Below the pieces are notes generated by a model. The model worked only from the letters and a program-made list of their open reading frames with translations, did no database searches and was not told where the DNA came from. From contig CAVWIZ010000008.1 in assembly GCA_963755195.1 (NCBI GenBank), forward strand, positions 868,001-932,000: 64,000 nucleotides of DNA, given 5' to 3'. The DNA is from CAVQJU01 sp963755195. Lineage in GTDB: Bacteria > Acidobacteriota > Vicinamibacteria > Vicinamibacterales > CAVVIG01. Positions 8,801-18,340 of this stretch are shown here, in pieces (the first letter of the stretch is position 1; each line of letters starts with the position of its first letter). The position numbers were made by a program, and so were the translations under genes.

Positions 8801-10173
8801 TCACGAAGACGTAACCCAACGACTGATCGATCGCCACGCCGCCAAAATTCGGCCCGCCTTGTTGCCCCGGAAACAGGATCCGGAACTCGCGGCTGCTGTA
8901 CGGCGTGTACGGACCGAGATTGTGGATGCCGCCAATCTTCTCCACGAGATCGCGGCAGAACTTCTCGTGCGTGGGTTCGCCGGTGAAGATCTCGTCCGGC
9001 TTGATGCTGAGACGTGACAACGGCGGCGGCTTCACGGGAAACGGCTGCGTCGGCCAATTCTGTTCGCCGGGGATATCGCTCTGAGGTACGGGCCGCTCTT
9101 CGACGGGATAGATGGGCTTCCCGGTTTCGCGCTCGAGGAAGAACATGAGGCCCGACTTCGCCACCGTGACGACGGCGGGAATTCTCCTCCCGTTGCGGAC
9201 GACGTCCATCAGCGCGGGAGTGGCCGCGTTGTCGTAGTCCCACACGTCGTGGTGCGTCAGCTGAAAGTGCCAACGGACCTTGCCGGTGTTGGCATCGAGC
9301 GCGACGACCGACGAGGAATACAAATTCTGCTGCACGCGATGGCCGCCGTAGTACTGCGACGCCGGCTGACCAATTGGCAGGAATACCAGGCCGCGTTCGG
9401 CATCGACCGAGCCGAAGCCCCAGTTCGCGGGCGAACCCGCGGTCTTGAAGTAATCCGCCGGCCAGGTTTCGTAGCCAGGCTCACCGGGGTGCGGGATCGT
9501 GTGAAAGGTCCAGACCAGTTTGCCGGTTCTGACATCCCACGCGCGGACGTCCATCGCAGGTCCCTCAGGGTTGTCCTCCTGTCCCTGTGCGCCCGTGATG
9601 ATCAGGTTCCGGTAGATGGTCCCGGGAGAGGCCATCAAGTACGGCATCTTCGGGAATTTCTCGGCCACGCCGACACGCAGGTCGATCGCTCCCTGATCCC
9701 CGAAGGTGGGAACCGGTTTTCCGGTTGCGGCGTCGAGCGCGAGCAGGCGCCCGTCCGTTGTGCCCGCGAGGATTCGCGGGGACAACCGGCCCTCGCCGGG
9801 CCAATACGACACACCGCGGTTCGGGGCGCCGCCCTTGTCGAGCTCGTATTTCCAGATCTCCTTCCCGGTCTCGGGATCGAGCGCGACGATCGTCCGCCGT
9901 GCGGTGGACGTGTAGAGAACGCCGCGCACAAAGATGGGGACGGCCTGGCTCCGGCCAACCGAGCTCAACGCCGCACCGGCGTCTGCCGCTCCGTACTGCC
10001 AGGCGAGCTTCAGCTTCGAAACGTTCGTCGTGTTGATCTGGTTGAGCGGCGAGTACCGCCGGCCCTCAGCGCCACCGCTGTACGTGTCCCACGCAGGCGA
10101 TCGGGATGCGGCTCTGGGCGTAGAGACTCGCCCCGGCAATGCACGCGACGAGAGCTGCCTTCAGTCCCCGCAT
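5873..10173 (-). CDS. PQQ dehydrogenase-tannase-NHL propeller fusion (two frameshifts)
   Basis: Read from 10173, a GGGAGG site precedes a signal peptide ending SLYAQ. A frameshift near 10105-10120 leads into a PQQ quinoprotein propeller (WDTYSGGAEGRRYSPLNQI, then HHDVWDYDNAATPAL). One extra A near 8497 shifts the frame; removing it gives GTIDNAFRAFDS and the sequence continues to GKQYVVVV. From there one uninterrupted frame runs to 5873. It holds a tannase/feruloyl esterase domain with the CS-D-HC triad (NGCSGGG, HGWGDQN, GMGHCGG) and a C-terminal NHL six-bladed propeller (HGIHVDRQGNIWLVDG and repeats). Approximate residues are 25-615, 620-1107 and 1115-1433. Neither later domain has its own signal peptide. 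It may hydrolyse galloyl or feruloyl esters and oxidise the product in the periplasm. A lost stop between neighbouring genes is the main alternative. Confidence 0.75.
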
Positions 10174-10252
10174 CAGACCTCCCAAGGCAGGTGTTTTGAG
10201 GGATGGCGCCTTAGTTGAGAGCGCGTTGCGAAATTGGCTCCTGTCAGGGCCG

Positions 10253-10313
10253 AGGGCTAAGAGCTGAGGGCTTTCCCGCCGACATCTGCCCTTAGCCCTG
10301 AGCCCTCAGCCCT
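10253..10313. repeat. Imperfect inverted repeat of AGGGCT units
   Basis: AGGGCT units with TAAG/GAGC linkers at 10253-10272 face AGCCCT units at 10294-10313. The two sets can pair into a long imperfect hairpin between the dienelactone hydrolase gene and the fusion gene. It could end or weaken transcription of the upstream gene; no T-run is present. Confidence 0.5.
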
Positions 10314-10353
10314 ACGCCTGTCATCTTGCAATGCTCGCCAAGGCCGACGTTCT

Positions 10354-11217
10354 TCAGGCCAGGGCTTTTCCGTACAGCGCCAGCAAACGGGTCCAGGCCT
10401 TCTCGGCCTGTGGCTCGTTGTAGACGCCCGAGTCCGGAGGACACCAGCCGTGCGCGGCGCCCGTGTACACCTCGATTTCCGCGGGCTGGTTCGACTTGGC
10501 GAACGTGTCCTTCAACACGTTCTTCTCGTCGGGCCTTTGCATGTCGTCGTTTGCGGCGATCGCGACGAGGAGTTGCGCCTTGGTCTTGCTGGCCTGCAGG
10601 TGCGGACTGTTCGCGTCTGGGGTCACCAGTCCACCGCCATGGAATGACGCAACGGCGCCGACGCGATCGGGGACCGCGGCCGCGGTGCGGAATGCCATCG
10701 GCCCGCCCATGCAGTAGCCCTGGGTGCCGACCTTCCTGTTCTTCGCAACCGACGACTGCTGATCCAGCCACGCGACGAACGCCTTCGCATCGGTCATGTG
10801 CGTGGTCTCGGTCAGCGCTCGCGCCAGCGGGATCAACTCCGGGATGGGTGTCGCCGCGCCTCTCCCCGCGGTCGGCGCTTTCTGGACGCGATAGAACGGG
10901 TTCACCACGAGCACCGAATAGCCGGTTTCGGCGAGCCGTTTGCCCATCGTGCGAAACGCCGGCCGCAGCCCGAAGATGTCGGGCCACACGAGAACAGCCG
11001 CCGCTGTTCCGCTCGCGGGGTGCACGAAGTAGGCGTCGCATGTCCCGTCCGGCGTCTTGATCGTCACATCCGATTCGGTCACCGTGACCGCGTTGACGAC
11101 CTTCGGCAGCATCATCGCGACGCCCGCTCCCAGCAGGACGCCGAACTGACGCCGTGTCACCAACCCGCGCGCTTCGAACTCCTGTCGGTCTTCCTCAAAA
11201 TGGTCCTGGTCGCACAT
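10354..11217 (-). CDS. Dienelactone hydrolase family protein
   Basis: A 287-residue protein with the DLH alpha/beta-hydrolase fold. GYCMGG near residue 166 places cysteine as the nucleophile, AANDD supplies the aspartate and AAHGWC the histidine. This is the Cys-Asp-His triad of dienelactone hydrolases. An N-terminal TRRQFGVLLGAGVAM stretch looks like a Tat-type signal, so the enzyme is probably exported, unlike the classical cytoplasmic enzyme of chlorocatechol degradation. AAGGAG lies upstream of the ATG. It lies just upstream of the PQQ-tannase-NHL gene on the same strand, which fits a role with aromatic or ester substrates. Confidence 0.85.
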   Translation of the reverse strand: MCDQDHFEEDRQEFEARGLVTRRQFGVLLGAGVAMMLPKVVNAVTVTESDVTIKTPDGTCDAYFVHPASGTAAAVLVWPDIFGLRPAFRTMGKRLAETGYSVLVVNPFYRVQKAPTAGRGAATPIPELIPLARALTETTHMTDAKAFVAWLDQQSSVAKNRKVGTQGYCMGGPMAFRTAAAVPDRVGAVASFHGGGLVTPDANSPHLQASKTKAQLLVAIAANDDMQRPDEKNVLKDTFAKSNQPAEIEVYTGAAHGWCPPDSGVYNEPQAEKAWTRLLALYGKALA

Positions 11218-11357
11218 GTTCGCTCCTTGTCTTCTCTTTCAATCTTTGCGGCTCGACACGGACGCAAAATCTTGTGTGACACTCTATACCGATTCGCCGT
11301 CGAGCGCCGCTCACGCACGAGAATTGTTCACGCGCGATCTAAAGCTTTCGCCTTCAG

Positions 11358-12374
11358 TCACTTCCCGACTCGTTGTTCTCGGCCCGCGTTTGCAGCCGCG
11401 GCCTCGTCCGCGCGCGAACCTGAGAGGATGTTGCTCATCGCGTGGTTGCCTTCGTGGCACGCGTACTCGAACATCCCGTACGACGGATCGCGTCGGAGCG
11501 GAAACGCCGCCTTCCACGGCCCCGTCCAGGTCTTCGGATCGTCAACCGTCACTTCGTACTGCATGGTGTCGGGCCCGGTCCGCGTAAACCTTTCGACGAG
11601 CTTCAGGGCGTCGCTCATCATGAGCATGTTCCCGTTCCCCTGGGCCCCGGTCCTGCCGTTGAGGTTCGTCGTCTCGACGACCAGCGTGCTGCCTTCCCAG
11701 TGGCCTCGGGCATCGCCCATGTACGAGCGGAGCGAGGGCGACAGGCGCGGCCGTCCATCGAGCGGGATGATGCGCGTTTCGTGAATCATCTCGTAGCGGA
11801 TGGCGACATAGCCGGGAAACTGCAGAATCTGGTTGCCGTTGTTGTAGATGACAGGAAAGGTCGATCCGATCACGCCGCGCGAGATGCACCGGTCGTAGGG
11901 GCCGAGCTCGCTCGGATCGTTGAAGCCGGTGAACACAACGTACGTGTTCTTGAGTGTGGTGTTGCGGCGCTGGCCTTCTGGCGTCATCGGCGGCAGACGG
12001 CCGTCGGCCGGCTCCACGACGAGCGACGCCTGCTTCGAGGCTTTTCCCCACTCGAGCCAGTGCGACGGCGGTCCGGTTCCATCGCCCTGGCGCGCAGCAG
12101 TGGACACAACCTGCTCGGCGTCGGCCTCCGAGCGCTGCGCGTCCTGCTTTTGCCGCGCCGCGAACTCCTCGGCGGTCAACTCCGTGCGAGTGCCCAGATC
12201 CGCGGGGCGCTCGAACGGCACGCCGACCATGTCGGTGCTCGGCCATGTCCCCGACAGGTCGGGATCGCCCCAGGCCGTCTTCGGCGGCGTCCACGGGCCT
12301 TTCGACTGCTGCTGCGCCGCGATGCCCGCCGACCACAGACACAAGAACGCGATCGCCGCGCTTCGCTTCAGCAT
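11358..12374 (-). CDS. WGDPDLQG-motif family secreted protein (paralogue a)
   Basis: 338 residues, with a signal peptide ending GIAAQQ and then TAWGDPDLSGTW. Other family landmarks, in order, are SHWLEWG, VVEPADGRLPPMTPEG, DRCISRG, VAIRYEMIHETRIIPLDG, GHWEGSTLVVETTN, VERFTR and FEYACHEGN. Two cysteines (RCI and ACH) and three histidines (MIHE, GHWEG, CHEGN) are conserved among most paralogues here. No known domain name or function was recognised. Its first 40 codons are close to those of the neighbouring paralogue b, while the mature parts differ more. It is probably in a c-b-a operon. Confidence 0.75.
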   Translation of the reverse strand: MLKRSAAIAFLCLWSAGIAAQQQSKGPWTPPKTAWGDPDLSGTWPSTDMVGVPFERPADLGTRTELTAEEFAARQKQDAQRSEADAEQVVSTAARQGDGTGPPSHWLEWGKASKQASLVVEPADGRLPPMTPEGQRRNTTLKNTYVVFTGFNDPSELGPYDRCISRGVIGSTFPVIYNNGNQILQFPGYVAIRYEMIHETRIIPLDGRPRLSPSLRSYMGDARGHWEGSTLVVETTNLNGRTGAQGNGNMLMMSDALKLVERFTRTGPDTMQYEVTVDDPKTWTGPWKAAFPLRRDPSYGMFEYACHEGNHAMSNILSGSRADEAAAANAGREQRVGK

Positions 12375-12385
12375 GAAAGACCTCG

Positions 12386-13390
12386 CTAGTTGGCGTGGCT
12401 GTGCTGCTCCGCCTCTTTGTCCTTGAGCCGTTCCGCGATCAGAATGCCTTGCAGCCCTTCGTTGCCTTCGTGGCACGCGTACTCGAAGATCTGCTGCGTC
12501 TCGTCGCGGGTCAGCTCCATCCCGAACGTCCACGGCCGCGCCCACGTCCTCGCATCGTCGAACGTGATCGACCAGTCGATCACGCCCTTCCGCACGGGCC
12601 TGAAGCGCTCCACGGTCTTGAGCCGGTCGGACGCGCCGCCGAAGGCCGACTTCTCCAGGAAGTTCGTCGTCTCGACGACCAGTGTGTCGCCTTCCCAGTG
12701 ACCGCGCGCGTCGCCCATGTGCGAATGCAGCTTGTCGGAGGCATGCGGCCGGCCGTCGAGCGGGATGAGGCGCGTCTCGTGCACCATCTCGTACCGGATG
12801 GCGACCCAACCCGGCCCCTGCACAATCTGATATGAGTTGCCGTAGATGGCCGGCATCATCGATCCGGGCAGGCCGCGCGTGATGCACCGCACGTACAGGG
12901 TCAAGTCCTCGGGGCCGTCGAACGGACCGGTGTAGTAGCCGTCGCCTCCGCGGCGGGCGGCGCGTACCGCCGCCGCGCGCTGCACCGCGTCGGGCGTGAG
13001 CGCGGGCATCTGACCGTCCGGCGGATCCGAAATCATCCAGGCGCGGCTGTTCTTCGCGTTGTAGTTCTCGTACCAGTGCGAGGGCCCGGCGCCGGTGTCG
13101 TTTTCGGCCGTGCCGCCGATGACGGCGGCGGTTCGCTCCGTCTGCGCCTGCCGCTGCTGCATCACCCGAGCGAGCTCGGCCGGCGTGATCTCCGCGAGCG
13201 ACTTGCCGGCAAACTCCGCCGGTCGCTGCATGGGAATGCCGCTCTCGTTGCTGTTCGTGTACGTGCCCTGCAGATCGGGATCGCCCCACGCTGTCTTCGG
13301 CGGCGTCCACGAGCCCTTTGACGGCTGCTGCGCCGCGACACCCGCCGACCACAGACACGCGAGCGCGATCGCCGCGGTTAGACTACGCAT
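12386..13390 (-). CDS. WGDPDLQG-motif family secreted protein (paralogue b)
   Basis: 334 residues, starting at 13390 behind a strong AGAGGAGG site. The signal peptide ends GVAAQQ and the mature chain opens TAWGDPDLQGTYTNSNESG. It keeps RCITRG, EMVHETRLIPLDG, GHWEGDTLVVETTNF, VERFRP and FEYACHEGN. The gap to paralogue a is 11 bp and to paralogue c 47 bp. The function is unknown. A conserved pair of cysteines may form a disulfide, and the repeated histidines could bind a metal or cofactor (inference). Confidence 0.75.
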   Translation of the reverse strand: MRSLTAAIALACLWSAGVAAQQPSKGSWTPPKTAWGDPDLQGTYTNSNESGIPMQRPAEFAGKSLAEITPAELARVMQQRQAQTERTAAVIGGTAENDTGAGPSHWYENYNAKNSRAWMISDPPDGQMPALTPDAVQRAAAVRAARRGGDGYYTGPFDGPEDLTLYVRCITRGLPGSMMPAIYGNSYQIVQGPGWVAIRYEMVHETRLIPLDGRPHASDKLHSHMGDARGHWEGDTLVVETTNFLEKSAFGGASDRLKTVERFRPVRKGVIDWSITFDDARTWARPWTFGMELTRDETQQIFEYACHEGNEGLQGILIAERLKDKEAEQHSHAN

Positions 13391-13437
13391 CAAAACCTCC
13401 TCTAGTAGCGCGGGCCGCCCTACGTTCGATCGAAACC

Positions 13438-14307
13438 CTATTTGAACAGCGGCCTGTCGAAGTCGTCGGTCAGCCGGTGCAGGTACTTGTTGTTCTCCTG
13501 GCAGATGTACTCGCTGAGCTCGCCGTTGGCGCGCCAGTTGATGTCCCACGAGACGGTCCACGGCTTCGTGTACGCGCCCGGATCGTCGATGGTCACCTCG
13601 TAGTGCAGGACGTTCTTGTTCACGCGCGTGAGCTTCTCGATCAAGTGCAGCTGGTCGCTGTGAGGATGGCCGAGCGGATCGAGCCAGCTCGCCTCGTTGA
13701 AGCCGACGACGTCGATGACCAGCGTATCGCCTTCCCATCGGCCCACCGAGTGGCCGAGGTAGGTCGGGTTCAACGCGTCGCCGGTCGGATGCGCGCGGCC
13801 GTCCATATAGATCTCGCGCCAGATGTGCGTCGCGCCCTCGAAGATCATCACGATGCGCTTCTGCTCGGGCAGTTGCAGGATTTCCATCGGGTAGGGCGTG
13901 ACCATCATGCGCGGCCCGCCCGGCGGCAGACAGTACCCTTCCGGATCGTACTTGCCCTGGTTCTTCAGGTTGTACTGGTACACCGCCGCCGACCACGGCA
14001 TCGTCGGCACCCAGGGCTGCGACGCCGCGCCGGGATGATTCGGGTTGTAGCCGGTTTTGCGCTGCGCCTGGGGCACCTCGTGGCCGACGACGCGATCGCC
14101 AAAGTCGGGGACCCACCCGATGTTCCACACGCCCTTTTCGCCCGGGAGCCGTCCAAGATTGGGCGTGCCGTCGGCGAGGCGCGGCGCCGGCGCCGGTGGT
14201 GTTCCGGGAGCGGGAGCGGGAGCTGGCGCCTGGGCGGATGCTGCCGACGGCGCACAGACGATCACCGCGGCGGCGAGAACAGAGGCAAGAGTCGACAGCT
14301 TGTGCAT
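13438..14307 (-). CDS. WGDPDLQG-related secreted protein (paralogue c)
   Basis: 289 residues, starting at 14307 with a GGAAGG site. A signal peptide ends SAASAQ, followed by a run of alanine-proline. The WGDPDLQG box is replaced by LADGTPNLGRLPG, but the second half keeps the family order: YPMEILQLPEQKRIVMIFEG, RPHPTGD-type DGR, GRWEGDTLVIDVVGFN, LHLIEKLTRVN, VTIDDPGAYTKPW and YICQENNKYLHRL. It is therefore a divergent member. A near-consensus promoter lies just upstream (14326-14354). Confidence 0.7.
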   Translation of the reverse strand: MHKLSTLASVLAAAVIVCAPSAASAQAPAPAPAPGTPPAPAPRLADGTPNLGRLPGEKGVWNIGWVPDFGDRVVGHEVPQAQRKTGYNPNHPGAASQPWVPTMPWSAAVYQYNLKNQGKYDPEGYCLPPGGPRMMVTPYPMEILQLPEQKRIVMIFEGATHIWREIYMDGRAHPTGDALNPTYLGHSVGRWEGDTLVIDVVGFNEASWLDPLGHPHSDQLHLIEKLTRVNKNVLHYEVTIDDPGAYTKPWTVSWDINWRANGELSEYICQENNKYLHRLTDDFDRPLFK

Positions 14308-14325
14308 ATGGCCTTCCGCCGGCCG

Positions 14326-14354
14326 ATTGTTCCACTTGACATGTACAGTGTCAA
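14326..14354 (-). promoter_or_regulatory. Sigma70-like promoter with palindrome for paralogue c
   Basis: On the minus strand TTGACA (14354-14349) is followed after 17 bp by AACAAT (14331-14326). The -35 box is half of a palindrome, TTGACA-N7-TGTCAA (14336-14354), a possible repressor site. The start codon lies 19 bp past the -10 box. Confidence 0.5.
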
Positions 14355-14475
14355 TGAACACGATGCGATCATCTCACCTCATCGGCAGGGATGGGAGTTG
14401 ACAGACAGCAACGAGCGCGATCGCAAAAACATCATACGGGAATCTTGTTGGGGGACCAAGCATGCGCAATCTATT

Positions 14476-14521
14476 CCCCACGGTAACCGGCAGCGCTCGC
14501 AACGCTCGCAGCGTTTAGGGG
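14476..14521. repeat. Dispersed intergenic repeat R1, copy 2
   Basis: A 46-bp match to 601-647, including the CCCC/GGGG ends, the two CGCTCGCA units and the AACGCT-CGC-AGCGTT hairpin. A few single-base differences are seen. Confidence 0.75.
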
Positions 14522-14535
14522 TTCAAACGGAATTC

Positions 14536-14574
14536 TCGGCGGTCACCGCGTGCGCCGCGGTGATCGTGTCTCCG
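14536..14574. repeat. Dispersed hairpin repeat R2, copy 1
   Basis: A 39-bp element with arms GGTCACCGCG and CGCGGTGATC around a 5-base loop. It matches 22615-22653 at 36 of 39 positions. It lies beside R1 copy 2 in the same spacer. Confidence 0.75.
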
Positions 14575-14640
14575 GGAGGTCGGCCGTGATCGCTTGGCAC
14601 GCGCGCCGAGGACAGCCGCCACGCCAAACGGGAAATAGTT

Positions 14641-15595
14641 CTACGGCAGGTATCCGTCGAGGGTGACCTCGCCGGTCAGCCCGGGACGCGCGAGCTCGAT
14701 GCGCGGGCTCTGCAGATCGCCGCCGCGCGCCCGTTCGACCGTCACGCGGAACTGCTTGATCTGCCGCGCGTGCAGCACAGCCAGATCGCGCCCCCACTCC
14801 GGCATCAACGTCGTCAGGCGGCTCGAGGCGGCCAGCGATTCGTAGCGTCCGCCGGTGGCTTTCGTCGTCGGCAGCGCGACGATCGGCTGCGTCATCTCCT
14901 GAGCGGCCGCCCTGGTGGAGTCGCCAGGGCGCGCGGACACGATGATGGCGTTCACTCTCGCGTGTCGCGCCACCAGGAACGCGACAGCCTTTTCGATGTC
15001 CTTCGCCTCATAACTCCTCGTCTCGACGCCGGGTGTGGACAACATCAGCAACACCGGCAAGTACGGCGACATCCTGCGATCCTTGGCTTCCTCCTGCAGC
15101 CGCTTGCTGTACTCGACCAGCGCATCGGAAAAGCGAGGGCCGCGACGACTCCGGGGCGAAGGCGTTGACGCCCTTCAGAAGCTGCGTGCGGTCGGTCGTC
15201 GGCTTGACGACCGTGCGCGGCTGCGGCGACGTCGTGATCAGCGTGACCTCGACGTCGGGTGGCAGCGCCTCGATCAGTCCGGTCAATCCGGTTCGGTAGT
15301 GGGCGAACGCTTCACCGCTGTCGAGACCGTTGTCGACGGCAATCGTCAGCTTTATCGGGATCGCCAGCGGCTCCACCTTGACCACCTGCTGGCGCACGCC
15401 GTTTTCCGACATGAGGACGTCCTCGCGACCCACGTCGGTGACGGGTGCACCCGCCGCGTCGGTGGCGCTGACGACAAACTGAAACACCTGGGGCGTCTGC
15501 GCCGAAACAAGGACGATCGCGGACGCGACAAGTGCGGCCACAATCGCGGCCGAGCGACGGTTGAACGGCATCGGTGTGCTCATCGGATCAGCCAC
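14641..15595 (-). CDS. VWFA-related acidobacterial secreted protein (frameshifted)
   Basis: The N-terminal part opens with a hydrophobic signal ending VSAQ and then PQVFQFVVSATDAAGAPVTD. It runs through VLMSENGVRQQVVKVEP and KLTIAVDNGLDSGEAF, the layout of the VWFA-related acidobacterial domain. The metal-site DxSxS is replaced by DNGLDSG, so ion binding is doubtful. Near 15128-15133 a TTTT run gives a one-base frameshift; reading on gives FSDALVEYSKRLQEE and then LPVLLMLSTPGVETRSY to the stop at 14641. The whole protein is about 317 residues. The family's function is unknown, but it is a good lineage marker. Confidence 0.75.
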
Positions 15596-15596
15596 T

Positions 15597-15646
15597 TCCT
15601 TCGTGTTCTCTCTTCGTGCCTTCGTATCTTAGTTCGTGTCTTCCGC
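15597..15646. repeat. Decayed TTCGTG-unit repeat
   Basis: Four TTCGT copies in a partly 9-bp spaced array upstream of the VWFA gene. It looks like one half of the type of element seen complete at 19683-19751. Confidence 0.4.
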
Positions 15647-15726
15647 AATGACGGCAGGAATCGCGCGAACGCGCTGCCCGTGCCCCGCTGGCAGCCAGGT
15701 CAGTCGGCGCCCAAAAACGGGCTCGC

Positions 15727-15755
15727 AGCGTACACCGCGATCCGTTTAGTGTCAA
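15727..15755 (-). promoter_or_regulatory. Candidate promoter of the VWFA gene
   Basis: On the minus strand TTGACA (15755-15750) and TACGCT (15732-15727) are 17 bp apart. The CATTGACACT around the -35 box is identical to that of the paralogue c promoter. The predicted leader is about 125 bp long. Confidence 0.4.
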
Positions 15756-15859
15756 TGCACACAAGTGCCAAAAAGACACGTACGTATCGGTCGCGGGTTC
15801 ATCCCACCGGGTGTTAAGTGTCCATGGACGTCGGCCCCGGAGCATGCTATGTTCGCCGG

Positions 15860-18326
15860 GTGTTGACACGGTGGTTGACGACGTGTGCCCTGGCGCTGAT
15901 TCTCGCCACATCGCCGTGGCTTTCCGCTCAGCAGACGTCTGCCCCGTCACCGCCGGTAGACCCCCGCGCGACCGTGGATAGGTACTGCGCCGGCTGCCAC
16001 AACGAGCGCACGAAGAGCGGCGGGCTGGCGCTCGACCACATGGACTATTCGGACGTCGCCGCGCAGGCCGGCGTCTGGGAAAAGGCCATCAGGAAAATGC
16101 GCGTCGGGATGATGCCGCCGCAGGGCGCGCCGCAGCCTGACGCCGCGACACGCGGCCAGCTCGTCTCCTGGCTTGCGGATTCGCTCGATCGGGCGGCCGC
16201 GATCAAGCCCAATCCCGGACGGCCCGTGCTGCACCGCCTGAACCGCGCCGAGTACGCGAACGCCATTCGCGATCTGCTGGCGCTCGATGTCGATCCCTCG
16301 ACGCTGCTGCCGCCGGACGACGCCGCCTACGGCTTCGACAACGTCGGCGACGTGCTCGGCGTTTCGCCCGTGCTGCTCGAGCGCTACATGGACGCCGCGG
16401 GCAAGGTCAGCGCGCTGGCGATCGGCGATCCGGATTCGGGCCGGCGAGCGAGACGTTCCGCATCCGTCAGGACGCTTCGCAGGACATTCACCTCGAAGGC
16501 ATGCCCCATCGGCACCGTCGGCGGGATTCTCGCCAGGGTGACGCTGCCGCTCGACGGCGAATATCAGCTCACCGTCAAGATGTTCCGGACGAATCTCGGC
16601 GTCATGCGCGGCCTCGAGTACGAACACGAGATCGAATACACGGTGGACGGCGCGCGCGTTCACACGTTCCAGATGGGCGGCGAGGCCGACTTCAAGGCCA
16701 ATCTCGTCAACATGACGAAGACTCGGCGACGACATCGACGAGCGCGGCCGCGTCCGCGTCTGAAACTCACGGCCGGCCCACACGTCATCGCCGCCGCCTT
16801 CATCGAGCGCAGCGCCGCCGCTGAACCCGACGCGCCTGCAGCCGTTCATCCGCAGTTCGACGGACACGCGCGACACGTCAGGCCATCCGCATTTCGAAAT
16901 GTTCACGGTGACCGGTCCGTTCAACCCGACCGGCCCCGGCGACACGCCGAGCCGCCGTGCGGTGTTCACCTGCCGTCCCGCGACCAGGGCGGAAGAAGAG
17001 CCGTGCGCGCGGAAGATCATCACGACGCTGGCGCGGCGCGCCTACCGCGGCGAATCGACCGGCGTCGATCTCGAGCGGCTGTTCGGCTTCTATCGAAGCG
17101 GCCCGCCGCCGGCGGCCGGCTCGAGCCAGGGTGGAACGTTCGAGAAGGGAATCCAGACGGCGCTGCAGCGCATTCTCGCGAGCCCCAAGTTCGTGCTTCC
17201 ACATCGAGCCGGATCCGGCCGGCGTGCCGCCGTCGACCGTCTACCGGATCAGCGATCTCGAACTGGCCTCGCGCCTGTCGTTCTTCCTGTGGAGCAGCAT
17301 TCCGGACGACCAGCTCCTGCGATCTCGCCGCGCAAGGGAACCGGCTCCACACGCCCGCCGTCCTCGAACAGCAGGTGCGGCGCATGCTGGCCGATCCGAA
17401 GGCCGAGCGCGCTGACGACGAACTTCGCCGGGCAGTGGCTGTACCTGCGCAACCTGAAGAACATGCAGCCGAACTCGGAGGAGTTTCCGGATTTCGACGA
17501 CAACCTGCGCCAGGCCTTCGAGCAGGAAGCGTCGCTGTTCTTCGAGAGCATCGTTCGCGAAGACCGCAACGTCCTGGATCTGATGACGGCCGACTACACG
17601 TTCCTGAACGAGCGGCTCGCGCGGCACTACGGCATTCCGAACATCTACGGCAGCCAGTTCCGCCGCGTCACGCTGACCGACGACACGCGAAAAGGCCTGC
17701 TCGGCAAGGGCGCCGTGCTGATGGTCACGTCGCACACGGACCGGACGTCGCCGGTCGTTCGCGGCAAGTGGATTCTGGACAATCTGCTGGGCGCGCCCGC
17801 CGCCGCCGCCGCCGACCAACGTGCCGCCGCTCAACGAAAATCCGCAACGCGGGCGGCAGCATTCTGACGATGCGCGAGCGGATGGAAGAGCATCGGGCGA
17901 ATCCGGTGTGCGCGAGCTGCCACAAGCTCATGGATCCCATCGGTCTGTCGCTGGAGAACTTCGACGCGGTCGGCGCCTGGCGCACGCGCGACGGCGACAG
18001 CGTCACCAATCTGGGCACGCCGATCGATGCTCAGGGGCAGCTCCTGGACGGCACGAAGGTCGACGGCGTCGTCACGCTGCGCAAGGCGCTCGTGCGGCAG
18101 CCGGACATTTTCGTCAGCACCCTGACCGAGAAGTTGATGATCTACGCGCTCGGCCGCGGTCTGCAGCCGCTACGACATGCCGGCGGTCCGCTCGATCGTG
18201 CGGGATTCCGCGCAGACGAACTACCGCTTTTCGTCCATGATTATGGGAATTGTGAAAAGCACGCCGTTTCAGAAGCGAACGTCACATCTGGACGTGAGCC
18301 CGCGCCCTCTCCAGATGTCGAACTGA
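15860..18326 (+). CDS. DUF1592-type multidomain cytochrome c protein, multiple frameshifts
   Basis: A GTG start at 15860 gives a signal peptide ending WLSAQQ, then a planctomycete-type heme site CAGCH. HRLNRAEYANAIRDLLALD is the DUF1587 signature. The DUF1592 region includes FFLWSSIPDDQLL and FAGQWLYLRNL. CASCHKLMDPIGLSLENFD is the DUF1588 signature, and LMIYALGRGLQYYD with the tail to MSN at 18326 is DUF1585. At least ten one-base shifts break the frame, some in compensating pairs such as near 16440 and 16500. Protein on both sides of each is well preserved. These proteins are exported and always paired with DUF1552 proteins, as here. Their reaction is unknown, though roles in polymer or carbohydrate oxidation have been suggested. 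Confidence 0.75.
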
Positions 18327-18340
18327 AAGGAGAGCCGCTG

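Larger units (their letters stand above)
14308..14640. other. Repeat-rich spacer without genes
   Basis: This 333-bp stretch holds no supported gene. It contains the minus-strand promoter of paralogue c, then repeat R1 copy 2 and repeat R2 copy 1 within 100 bp of each other, and the end of the VWFA gene on its right side. Confidence 0.7.

Noticed and set aside
13438..14589. Plus-strand frame of over 400 residues across paralogue c
   Set aside because: No codon bias or motif support; the minus strand carries the family motifs, a signal peptide and a promoter.
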